Notes under the pieces: model-generated
Databases searched by the model: none
What the model was told of the DNA's origin: nothing
Seen by the model: only the letters and a program-made list of their open reading frames with translations
Origin: Labilibaculum sp. DW002
Lineage (GTDB): Bacteria > Bacteroidota > Bacteroidia > Bacteroidales > Marinifilaceae
Assembly: GCF_029029525.1 (NCBI RefSeq)
Contig: NZ_JAKJSC010000001.1
Span: 620,001-684,000, forward strand
Reading direction: 5' to 3'
DNA: 64,000 bases
In this document: piece by piece, positions 45,222 through 52,623 of the stretch
How positions within the stretch are numbered: the first letter of the stretch is position 1
Layout of the letters: every line of letters starts with the position of its first letter
Program-made: the position numbers and the translations under genes

Positions 45222-46406
45222 TTATAAATCAACACTGTTTAATGCATCAGCTTCCATTTCTTTTAAGGTTTTTTGAAGCGCCAGATATTTTTGTTCATAG
45301 TCCCATCTGCCACGATCTTTGTTGTGAGCAATTTCGTAAAACTTAAAAGCTTCTTTAGGTTGATTAACACTTTCGTAGATTTCACCAACATGATAAAACG
45401 ACTCTGCACGCTTAGGGTAATTTTTAATCGTATATTTTAAAAAGGCCATCGCCTCATTATACTTTTTCGCATCTTTTAAATTAACACAAACACTTTCTAA
45501 CAAAGAGTAAGGCAATATCTCCTTACGTCCATAATTCAACAATATATCTCTTGTGTAATTATTTGCAACTTCTACTCCCTTATCGATTAAAAGCTGTTCA
45601 TCGGGATATTTATAGTCTGTAAAAATGATTTCCATTCCTTGCATTAAACTTTTACGATACAAAGTGTAATGGCTTTGATCAGGCATCCATCCATAATGCC
45701 ATTTTAAATCTGCCGGTGATTTTGTTTCTAAAGCTAAAATAAGTGCCTTACACGATTTTAACATCTCCTCAGCCTCTTCGGCAAAAGAAATAAACAAATG
45801 CTTACGAATGGAAGAATTCTCTGTTAAAAACTTCTCAACATCCCTAACGATTGCTTTATTGTTCCACCATAAAATTGGACTAAATGCCAAATATTTATCG
45901 AATAAATCTGGTCGAGTAGAAAAAGCATGAACTACAAACAGTCCGCTATAACTATGTCCCATAAGCAAGCGTTTAGAATTAGATCTAAAATTCTTTGCGA
46001 TATGAGGAAAAATATCCTGCTCTAATGATTTGATAAAATTGTTGGCACCTCCTCTTGTCTTATAGATGTTTTTATTCATGATGGAATCAACAGGAGTCAT
46101 GTCACGAAAACGATCAGTATTTGGCAAGCCAATAACAATATGAGGAGGAATAAAATGATTATCCATTAAAAAACTAAGGATCTCAATTCCCGTATCAAAA
46201 TTGGTTTCGGCATCTAACAAATAAATGGTAGGATATTTATAGTATGTATTGTTGTACTCATTTGGCAATAAGATCCGAACATCCCTATACTCTTTTAATA
46301 CGGAAGAATATACCCTAGAATTCCTTAAATTTTTAGGATTAACTTCGGCGTGAATGCTAGAGCAAGATATAATTGCAAATAAAGCTAATATTAAAATTCG
46401 CTTCAT
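45222..46406 (-). CDS. Exported alpha/beta-hydrolase esterase with C-terminal TPR
   Basis: This 394-residue protein has a signal peptide (cleavage near SSIHA-EVN) and an IroE/Fes-like esterase domain (about 25-275; SVLKEYRDVRILLPNEYNNT, YPTIYLLDAETNF). The nucleophile is the Ser of GHSYSG. It ends in TPR-like helices (about 310-380; AMAFLKYTIKNYPKRAESFY). Related enzymes hydrolyse trilactone siderophores or ester-linked acyl groups; substrate is unknown. It is probably periplasmic or lipid-linked; the exported Ser hydrolase would meet its substrate there. The H-NOX gene lies 135 bases downstream in the same direction. Confidence 0.82.
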   Translation of the reverse strand: MKRILILALFAIISCSSIHAEVNPKNLRNSRVYSSVLKEYRDVRILLPNEYNNTYYKYPTIYLLDAETNFDTGIEILSFLMDNHFIPPHIVIGLPNTDRFRDMTPVDSIMNKNIYKTRGGANNFIKSLEQDIFPHIAKNFRSNSKRLLMGHSYSGLFVVHAFSTRPDLFDKYLAFSPILWWNNKAIVRDVEKFLTENSSIRKHLFISFAEEAEEMLKSCKALILALETKSPADLKWHYGWMPDQSHYTLYRKSLMQGMEIIFTDYKYPDEQLLIDKGVEVANNYTRDILLNYGRKEILPYSLLESVCVNLKDAKKYNEAMAFLKYTIKNYPKRAESFYHVGEIYESVNQPKEAFKFYEIAHNKDRGRWDYEQKYLALQKTLKEMEADALNSVDL

Positions 46407-46538
46407 AATTAGTTTAGTTTTGATTTAAAGCTTGGTGTAAATTACAATTATTTATAATAAAATCAAAGAATTCCATTGATTTACAAGGCCATTACTCTAT
46501 TTGTCATATTTTTAATCCTGTATATCTGCAACAAAAAA

Positions 46539-46565
46539 AATCCGGAATAAAAATTATTCCGGATT
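46539..46565 (-). terminator. Intrinsic terminator after the YceI gene
   Basis: A perfect 12-bp stem (AATCCGGAATAA / TTATTCCGGATT, 3-base loop) continues on the minus strand as TTTTTTGTTG. It lies 21 bases past the stop codon. Confidence 0.88.
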
Positions 46566-46585
46566 ACTATCATAATAGATTTCAA

Positions 46586-47185
46586 TTACTCTAAATACAA
46601 ATCTAGATTCAATTCAAAGTCATCATAAATGGTTTTATCCCCTAAATTATCAAAGAAACTTCCAGAACCATAACGTACATTAAACTTCGTTCTGTCAATA
46701 AGCATTTTTCCGCTAATATGAACCGATTCATCATGCTTGTGAAGATTAACCGTAAATTCAATGGACTGGGTAATTCCTTTAATTGTTAAATCTCCTTTAA
46801 CCTTATAATTTCCATCTCCCAGCTCACTAGCATGGGTAATTTCAAATACTGCGTTTGGAAATTTTTCAACACCAAAAAAATCATCTGATTTAAGATGCCC
46901 TTCTAATTTCTTTTTATACTTCTCATCTTTTAAATCTGTACAAACAATAGTGGTCATATCTACCACAAAATTACCATTCTGTAATTTCCCATCCTTTAAA
47001 GTTAATTTACCAGCAGTAATTGAAATAATACCAGAATGCTCTCCTGTTACTTTTTTACCTAACCACTCTAGTTTACTTTTTTCGGTTTTGAGCTTTAAAT
47101 TTTTATTTTCTGCAAATAAGCCTCCAGTAGTTATAAAAACACCTAGTAGGATTGCAAGCGTGGTATACAATGTTTTTCTTTTCAT
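46586..47185 (-). CDS. YceI-family lipid-binding-like protein
   Basis: This 199-residue protein has a signal peptide (cleavage near GGLFA-ENK) and a single YceI beta-barrel. Landmarks are KLEWLGKKVTGEHSGIISIT, LKSDDFFGVEKFPNAVFEIT and GDLTIKGITQSIEFTVNLHK. YceI-like barrels bind polyisoprenoid or similar lipids in the periplasm and are often stress-induced; the ligand is unproven. The family-typical central TIKG segment is present. It is a single-gene unit with its own terminator. Confidence 0.9.
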   Translation of the reverse strand: MKRKTLYTTLAILLGVFITTGGLFAENKNLKLKTEKSKLEWLGKKVTGEHSGIISITAGKLTLKDGKLQNGNFVVDMTTIVCTDLKDEKYKKKLEGHLKSDDFFGVEKFPNAVFEITHASELGDGNYKVKGDLTIKGITQSIEFTVNLHKHDESVHISGKMLIDRTKFNVRYGSGSFFDNLGDKTIYDDFELNLDLYLE

Positions 47186-47456
47186 AAGTTCTAATTTATT
47201 TTAATCCTTTCTTCAATTCCATTTCTATATCTAATAATTGAATTCTCTTTTTTATTTTTTTGAATACAAGTAAATTTAAGCAAATAAATTCAGACCTAAA
47301 CATCTTTTATCTGTTAAAACCTTGTTAAAAATGATATAAAAAGACCATCAGAGTCGAATTACACAATTAATTTTAAAAAAAATCATCTTGTAAAATTCTA
47401 CTTATAAAGCCCTTAGAGGAAATAGCATTTTTTTATTAAAAAAAAGTACTAAAACA
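47186..47456. other. Intergenic region between YceI gene and tRNA promoter
   Basis: These 271 AT-rich bases show no gene and no clear site. The leftward YceI promoter should lie near 47200-47290, but I see no exact box pair. Confidence 0.4.
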
Positions 47457-47489
47457 TTTGCAGAGATCAGTCTAAAACCCCTATATTTG
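47457..47489 (+). promoter_or_regulatory. Promoter of tRNA-Arg
   Basis: TTTG (47457-47460), a 21-base spacer, then TATATTTG (47482-47489): a nearly ideal Bacteroidota -33/-7 pair. The predicted start is about 13 bases before the tRNA. Confidence 0.75.
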
Positions 47490-47509
47490 CAGGGCAATTA
47501 AGAAATAAT

Positions 47510-47583
47510 GGATGCGTAGCATAACTGGATAGTGCACTACGTTACGGCCGTAGAGGTTGGGGGTTCGACTCCCTCCGCGTTCA
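47510..47583 (+). tRNA. tRNA-Arg, anticodon ACG
   Basis: The sequence folds as a full cloverleaf: acceptor GGATGCG/CGCGTTC, D-stem GCAT/GTGC, anticodon stem CTACG/CGTAG with loop TTACGGC, and T-stem GGGGG/CCCTC with loop TTCGACT. The loop centre ACG is the arginine anticodon, probably deaminated to ICG to read CGU, CGC and CGA. CCA is not encoded at the 3' end. It stands alone with its own promoter and terminator. Confidence 0.95.
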
Positions 47584-47594
47584 CAATAAAAATC

Positions 47595-47667
47595 TTTCTT
47601 AGATCAAGGGGCTTCCACCCTCTAAGCTAAGAAATCGTCATCCTTCATTGGGTGGCGATTTTTTTTT
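47595..47667 (+). terminator. tRNA-Arg trailer with hairpin and intrinsic terminator
   Basis: The terminator stem is AATCGTCATCC (47633-47643) with GGGTGGCGATT (47650-47660), including two G-T pairs, followed by T7. Before it, TTTCTTAG (47595-47602) can pair with CTAAGAAA (47627-47634), sharing two bases with the terminator stem. CTAAG occurs twice in tandem (47622-47631), allowing alternative folds. Confidence 0.85.
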
Positions 47668-47903
47668 GCCCTTACTTTAGCTAACAAGCTGCACTAAAAA
47701 AGTGCACAAATCTTATAGATACACGTATTTCATGGCTGACTCCTATTTGTTCTTAGTCGATAAAGCCATTACTATCAACTCATTAATAGATTTATAGTTT
47801 GTTAATATTTCTTTTCTAACGAACTTCTAAACATAAAAGTTAGATCATGAAAACAAGGATATATCCCACAACTTTGCAAATTAACCCCAATTATTTGTAG
47901 GAT
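47668..47903. other. Intergenic region after tRNA-Arg
   Basis: I see no integrase fragment, direct repeat of the tRNA end or gene in these 236 bases. The leftward nuclease gene ends at 47904. Confidence 0.4.
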
Positions 47904-48803
47904 TTAACCACAAATTTCAAAAAGTTCTTCTTTTATTAATTTTTGTTTTCGATCGTTTAATAAAATGCTATTTAAAGCATTCAAATCCTCTTTTAACTGA
48001 AAACAAGTCACAATACCTTTATTTAATAGTTCCTGCTTCTTCTTTTTTGTTAAATGGTGCAATATGGTTACGGGATACAGACGAAGCTCTTCTACGATTT
48101 CCTTTAGGCCTTTATCATGAGGATAATCCCAAGCTAATAGATTCAAACCACTGCAAGTACCATATTTAATAGAATCTTCGGAAAATCTTGTATTGGTAAC
48201 AATCCATCCTTCAAAGCTAAGCTCCGAGTATTTTGGTATTTCTTTTCTCTTATCTATAATATCATTTACACGAGAACGAACATATAAAGGTACCTGAACA
48301 CTTACATGCTTTCCCTGATCTTTATGATATTTACACTCAACGAGGTGTTGCATGTGATCTTGAGTTGCAATGACATCCATTTCGTGAGTAACGCAATAGC
48401 CATCAACTACTACTCCTACTTCAATTTTATATCCTTGCTTTTTAAATAGCTGTCCAATAAACTGTTCAAACGGATAACCTGTTGGTCCCAACTCAATAAT
48501 TGCCTGCTTTAATCTATAGCGCATGGCAAAAGATTTCTTTTCACGGCGTAATAAGGAAAAAGCACGAGAATATATTTGTTTGGTGGTCACACCTGTATAA
48601 ACCCATTCTTCGATATCAATCAATATTTTTTCGATGCTCTTGCTATCAGCTCCAGCTTTACGAAGTGAACGAGCCAATTTATCCAGAATAAATGGTTCTT
48701 CTTCCCCTGAGGCTTTTTGTATTAAAATTACCTTAGTATTATCTGATTTGGTCTCAACAGATCTAGTATCTTGATGAGTTCTCTTTTTATTAGAAGCGAT
48801 CAT
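47904..48803 (-). CDS. ATP-cone domain fused to an Mrr-like PD-(D/E)XK nuclease
   Basis: This 299-residue protein has an N-terminal ATP-cone (about 24-105; ASGEEEPFILDKLARSLRKA, RREKKSFAMRYRLKQAIIEL), the nucleotide-sensing module of ribonucleotide reductases and NrdR. A restriction endonuclease-like domain follows (about 107-230): E141-x-D143 then E156-x-K158 (HEMDVIA and VECKYHKD) matches the PD-(D/E)XK core. A C-terminal helix-hairpin-helix-like segment (LTKKKKQELLNKGIVTCFQL) may bind DNA. The combination suggests a nuclease gated by ATP or dATP. No methylase is adjacent, so it is not a conventional restriction system. Its biological target is unknown. Confidence 0.82.
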   Translation of the reverse strand: MIASNKKRTHQDTRSVETKSDNTKVILIQKASGEEEPFILDKLARSLRKAGADSKSIEKILIDIEEWVYTGVTTKQIYSRAFSLLRREKKSFAMRYRLKQAIIELGPTGYPFEQFIGQLFKKQGYKIEVGVVVDGYCVTHEMDVIATQDHMQHLVECKYHKDQGKHVSVQVPLYVRSRVNDIIDKRKEIPKYSELSFEGWIVTNTRFSEDSIKYGTCSGLNLLAWDYPHDKGLKEIVEELRLYPVTILHHLTKKKKQELLNKGIVTCFQLKEDLNALNSILLNDRKQKLIKEELFEICG

Positions 48804-48895
48804 GTTAAAATTTGCTTGTTATTATTTTCCTGAATCATATAAATCTAAACAAAAAATTATCATATCTCTCCTGCCATATTTGCCAAGTTGAATAT

Positions 48896-49471
48896 TTACC
48901 TTAAACTCTTATTTTTTTCAACTCCCAATTTCTTTCTTAAACGTTCCACATTAGTATTTTCTATCAGTTTAGGAATGTTACGATACCCTTCGTGAAAACG
49001 ATATCCACCTTCAATCATTTCTTTCAGAGCCTTTTCTTTTTCCCATCCTTCGAATACGATTCTATACATTGCAACAACAGCACCTGTTCTGTCTGCTCCT
49101 CTTGCGCAATGAATTAAAATTGGTTTATCAGCATTTTTGATAATTCGCAATGCTTCCATCAGTTGCTTCTCCGTAATTTTTTCCGGAATCATTTTTATCC
49201 TGTACAATTGAAAATCCTTGGTTAATTTCTCGTTCCCATGCGAACTTCTCAAATTAAGTATGCTTTTAACCCCTTGTTGCCGCAAACTCTTAAAACCTTT
49301 TTCTGAAGGTTGTTCTGAACGCAATAGATCATCAGTAATAAGATATAAATTTGAAAACTCTGCATTGCTAATGCGATGAGCCCATGAATCTGGACGATTC
49401 TCTTGCTGTGCATAAATCAGACTTGTAAAGCTTAGCATTATCATCAAGCATAGAACTATTTTTCTCATCAT
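48896..49471 (-). CDS. Exported dual-specificity-like protein phosphatase
   Basis: This 191-residue protein has a Sec signal peptide (cleavage near LIYA-QQE) and a cysteine-dependent phosphatase domain. The P-loop is HCARGADRTG, with nucleophile C122 and R128 (CX5R). The upstream segment SEQPSEKGFKSLRQQGVKSI, then LNLRS, is typical of the DSP/PFA family, which includes inositol-phosphate and atypical tyrosine phosphatases. Export suggests the substrate lies outside the cytoplasm, for instance a phosphoinositol, phytate-like compound or phosphoprotein; none is established. It lies 66 bases after the CorA gene, in the same direction. Confidence 0.85.
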   Translation of the reverse strand: MMRKIVLCLMIMLSFTSLIYAQQENRPDSWAHRISNAEFSNLYLITDDLLRSEQPSEKGFKSLRQQGVKSILNLRSSHGNEKLTKDFQLYRIKMIPEKITEKQLMEALRIIKNADKPILIHCARGADRTGAVVAMYRIVFEGWEKEKALKEMIEGGYRFHEGYRNIPKLIENTNVERLRKKLGVEKNKSLR

Positions 49472-49537
49472 AAGATCTTTTTCGGATAAAATAACAATGA
49501 CGAACTAACAAAAATCTAACAAGTAGAAAATTCATCT

Positions 49538-50608
49538 CTACAGCCACTTTTTCTTTTTAAAATACCATAGCATACCAATTGCTACCAAAGCCATTAATGA
49601 GAGTAAACTAAAGTAACCATACTTCCACTCTAATTCTGGTATGTACTTAAAATTCATTCCATAAATACCAGCTAAAAAAGTTAAGGGTATAAAAATAGTC
49701 GCAATCAAAGTCAATAACTTCATTGTTTTATTTAACTCATTATCCTGCTCTGATTGGTAGGTGTCCCGAATATTTGTTAAATAATCCCTAAGGTAGTCTA
49801 GTTGATCAATGACGAATAAAATATGATCTTGTGTATCTCTAAAGTACTTTATATTCTCATCTTTTATTAATTCAGATTCACTTTGTATGAGTAAATTATA
49901 TGCTTCCTTAAGAGGTAAAATACCTCGTCGGGCTTTCATTAATTCTTTTTTGAAATCTTGAATTTTTCGGGGTACTGAATCTGAATCTTCATTTTCAATA
50001 AAATCTTCCAACTGATCTAATTGATCATTCCATGTTTCAATCAAATGAAAATAATTGTCTACAACGGTATCGGCCAATGCAAAGAATAAGTAGTCTGTAC
50101 CTTTAGATCGAATTCTACGCGTACTATTTTTAAGTCGTGTGACTAATGAATCCAAAACCGGATGATGAGAATCCACAAATGAAACAACGTAATTCGCACC
50201 CAATATAAGATTCACTGGAATTGAACTAAACTTATAATCACCAGGCTTAATAAGCATCAATTTTAAAGATAAAAAGCTATAGCTATCCAAATCTTCAAAT
50301 TTAGGTCTCAATTGCGAATTAAGAACATCTTCTAAGGTTAAATTATGAATGGCTAATTGCTGACCAATATTCTCAAATGCAGAAATGTCAACCCCAGAAA
50401 AATGGATCCAGGAAACAAAATCTGAATTGCAAAAATCATAATTCACTTTATCTAAACCAGTTTTAATTTCTTTTGATTTCAACTCTTCTGTATTGTACTG
50501 AATATGCCTAAGTGTTGGATTTTCAACTTCTTTATATCCAATATGCAGTAAGGTCCCTGGAGCCATTCCTGTTTTTTCTGAAATTCGTCTTGATTTTTTC
50601 TTTGCCAT
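49538..50608 (-). CDS. corA: CorA-type Mg2+/Co2+ transporter
   Basis: This 356-residue protein has the CorA layout: a large N-terminal cytoplasmic alpha/beta domain, a long coiled stalk helix (about 190-295), and two C-terminal membrane helices. The selectivity motif GMN lies at 317-319 after LTFLAGIY, followed by FKYIPELEWKYGY in the periplasmic loop. It forms a homopentamer that takes up Mg2+, or sometimes Co2+, down the membrane potential. The gene is divergent from the MscS gene at 50684, at the left end of the channel cluster. The start ATG gives MAKKKSRR. Confidence 0.93.
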   Translation of the reverse strand: MAKKKSRRISEKTGMAPGTLLHIGYKEVENPTLRHIQYNTEELKSKEIKTGLDKVNYDFCNSDFVSWIHFSGVDISAFENIGQQLAIHNLTLEDVLNSQLRPKFEDLDSYSFLSLKLMLIKPGDYKFSSIPVNLILGANYVVSFVDSHHPVLDSLVTRLKNSTRRIRSKGTDYLFFALADTVVDNYFHLIETWNDQLDQLEDFIENEDSDSVPRKIQDFKKELMKARRGILPLKEAYNLLIQSESELIKDENIKYFRDTQDHILFVIDQLDYLRDYLTNIRDTYQSEQDNELNKTMKLLTLIATIFIPLTFLAGIYGMNFKYIPELEWKYGYFSLLSLMALVAIGMLWYFKKKKWL

Positions 50609-50683
50609 GATAAAACAAATGTGAATAATTGTATCTTTAAATTACACAATTCAATTAAAATAAAACTATTATTCTTGTAAGTA

Positions 50684-51571
50684 ATGTTAGAAACTCTTGA
50701 AACATTAATTAAAGATCTTGGTATGGGCTATAAGCTTTTGTTTATCGTCTTAGCCATTGCTGGAGGTCTTATTCTCTCAAAATTGATTCATTTTTTCATG
50801 AATCGAATGTTGAAAAAAGCAGCAGACAAATTAAATGTCGATCCTACAAATTATAATTTCCTGAAAAATGCTGTCAGTTTTTTAATCTTCATTATTGTCG
50901 TAATTATTAGTTTCTATTCAATTCCTGAATTAAAAAGCATTGGAGTTAGTTTACTTGCAAGTGCAGGAATACTTGCTGCAATTATTGGTTTTGCTTCTCA
51001 ACAAGCATTCTCAAATATAATAAGTGGTATTTTCATTGTCATATTTAAACCATTCAGAGTAGGTGATTTTATTAAAATTGGAAATTTACATCATGGAACT
51101 GTTGAGGACATAACACTTCGCCATACCATTATTAAAAATCCTGAAAACAGAAGAGTAATTATTCCTAATTCTGTTATTAGTTCGGAGACAATATTAAATT
51201 CAACGATTGCAGATCCAAAGGTATGTTCCTTTCTTGAAATAGGTATTAGTTACAAATCCAATATCGACAAAGCAATTGAAATTATTCAAGACAAAGCCAT
51301 TACACACCCTAATTTTTTAGACAACCGCAGTGATGATGAAAAAGAAGCAGATTCGCATCCTATTCTTGTTCGTGTAATTAGTTTAGGAGATTCAAGTATT
51401 CTATTAAGAGCTTATGTTTGGGCTGCCGATTCTGGTAAAGGTTTTGTGATGAAGTGCGATCTTTTAAAATCAATTAAAGAACAATTCGATATCGATGAAA
51501 TCGAAATTCCATTTCCTCATCAAACTGTTTATCTTCGACAGGAATCTCCTCTTAAAATCACTAAAGAATAA
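50684..51571 (+). CDS. MscS-family mechanosensitive channel
   Basis: This 295-residue protein has three N-terminal helices (about 18-120). The pore-helix region LLASAGILAAIIGFASQQAF leads into SNIISGIFIVIFKPFRVGDF. The beta domain holds IGNLHHGTVEDITLRHTIIK and the IIPNSVISSETILNS turn, and the C-terminus FPHQTVYLRQES closes the alpha/beta domain. It opens on membrane tension. It is divergent from corA and convergent with the leftward MscS gene at 51634, from which a terminator separates it. Compared with the other two in the cluster it lacks a signal peptide and is the most canonical MscS. Confidence 0.92.
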   Translation: MLETLETLIKDLGMGYKLLFIVLAIAGGLILSKLIHFFMNRMLKKAADKLNVDPTNYNFLKNAVSFLIFIIVVIISFYSIPELKSIGVSLLASAGILAAIIGFASQQAFSNIISGIFIVIFKPFRVGDFIKIGNLHHGTVEDITLRHTIIKNPENRRVIIPNSVISSETILNSTIADPKVCSFLEIGISYKSNIDKAIEIIQDKAITHPNFLDNRSDDEKEADSHPILVRVISLGDSSILLRAYVWAADSGKGFVMKCDLLKSIKEQFDIDEIEIPFPHQTVYLRQESPLKITKE

Positions 51572-51593
51572 TAAACTATTTTTAGAGAGCAAT

Positions 51594-51631
51594 TGGCGAC
51601 ATTCCTAAACCGAGTTGTCGCCATTCTTTTG
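51594..51631 (+). terminator. Intrinsic terminator between two convergent MscS genes
   Basis: An 8-bp stem (TGGCGACA / TGTCGCCA) with a 14-base loop is followed by TTCTTTTG. It lies 23 bases past the rightward MscS stop and 10-40 bases before the leftward one. Confidence 0.72.
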
Positions 51632-51633
51632 TA

Positions 51634-52590
51634 TTATATCGAATTCTCTGATGAAAGAATATTTGATTCAAGCAATTCTTTGATCACATTCTCGGTAAGT
51701 TCACTTTTAAAAGCAAACTCAAAACGAATATCCATCACATAAGCCTTTAGTCGCATTTTGTAACACAACTTATCATGCTTGATATCATTTACGAAAATTA
51801 CTGCAATTGGCTTCACCAAATAGATGTATTTTGACACTTTAGCTACCTCTGTAGCAATTTTTCGGACCTTGTGCGTGTCAATTGTGATCGGTAAGTATAT
51901 TTCTGCAACAACCTGACAATTCGTTTCTCCTGAATTTGAATTCGAAATGGATTGGTTCATTAACTCACCATTGGGTACAGTTACCAGGGAATCATCTGCA
52001 GTATGAATACGTGTTGATCGTAAAGACATATCAAGCACTTCTCCGTACGTACTTCCCACTTCAATCTTATCTCCAATTTTAAAAGGCCTATCGATGAGAA
52101 TTACAAAACCACCAAAAATATTTTTAAGAATATCCTGAGCTGCAAAACCAACAGCAACTCCAATTGATGCTCCAAATGCAATTAGTGATTCAACAGGAGG
52201 GCGAAATATGCCCCGAACAATTAGATAGCCAATTACCATCCAGCAGATAATTTTTACAACTGGAACTATGGCCTTTCCTTTTACCCTTCGATCGGGACTT
52301 TTCTCAGACCAAATCTCTATTGTTCGAGTTAAAAAACGGATAATAAAATAGCCAATAGCTATAAAAACCAATGCCCAAAATATTTTGGTAAAAGAGACTA
52401 TTTCAGAAACATCTGGAGGGTTTAGTTTCTCTTCCAATGTTTTCACAACGTCACTTGCTGATGTACTTAATGTATCAAGATTTATTTCTGTTTTTGTGAC
52501 AGAAATACTATCCTGACTTTGAGATTGTACTACAAAAGAATACAACAAAAGACTCCATAAAATAATTAGCACACTTATAAACTGTTTCAT
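51634..52590 (-). CDS. MscS-family channel with N-terminal signal sequence, paired with the large ATPase-like gene
   Basis: This 318-residue protein begins with a signal-like helix (MKQFISVLIILWSLLLYS). An extracytoplasmic spacer of about 40 residues follows, then two or three MscS helices, the pore-helix GASIGVAVGFAAQDILKNIF and the beta domain (IGDKIEVGSTYGEVLDMSLR, TVPNGELMNQSISNS). The C-terminal domain is present (HKVRKIATEVAKVSKYIYLV). Tension-gated solute release is expected. The gene starts 33 bases after the 968-residue ATPase-like gene on the same strand, so the two form an operon. That partnership is the main oddity. Confidence 0.9.
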   Translation of the reverse strand: MKQFISVLIILWSLLLYSFVVQSQSQDSISVTKTEINLDTLSTSASDVVKTLEEKLNPPDVSEIVSFTKIFWALVFIAIGYFIIRFLTRTIEIWSEKSPDRRVKGKAIVPVVKIICWMVIGYLIVRGIFRPPVESLIAFGASIGVAVGFAAQDILKNIFGGFVILIDRPFKIGDKIEVGSTYGEVLDMSLRSTRIHTADDSLVTVPNGELMNQSISNSNSGETNCQVVAEIYLPITIDTHKVRKIATEVAKVSKYIYLVKPIAVIFVNDIKHDKLCYKMRLKAYVMDIRFEFAFKSELTENVIKELLESNILSSENSI

Positions 52591-52623
52591 ATATTCTGTA
52601 GGTGTTTTTCTAAAAATAATGCA

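Noticed and set aside
47510-47583. tRNA-Arg as an integration site for a mobile element
   Set aside because: No integrase, no direct repeat of the tRNA 3' end and no foreign-looking block lies within reach; the adjacent nuclease gene is ordinary in composition.
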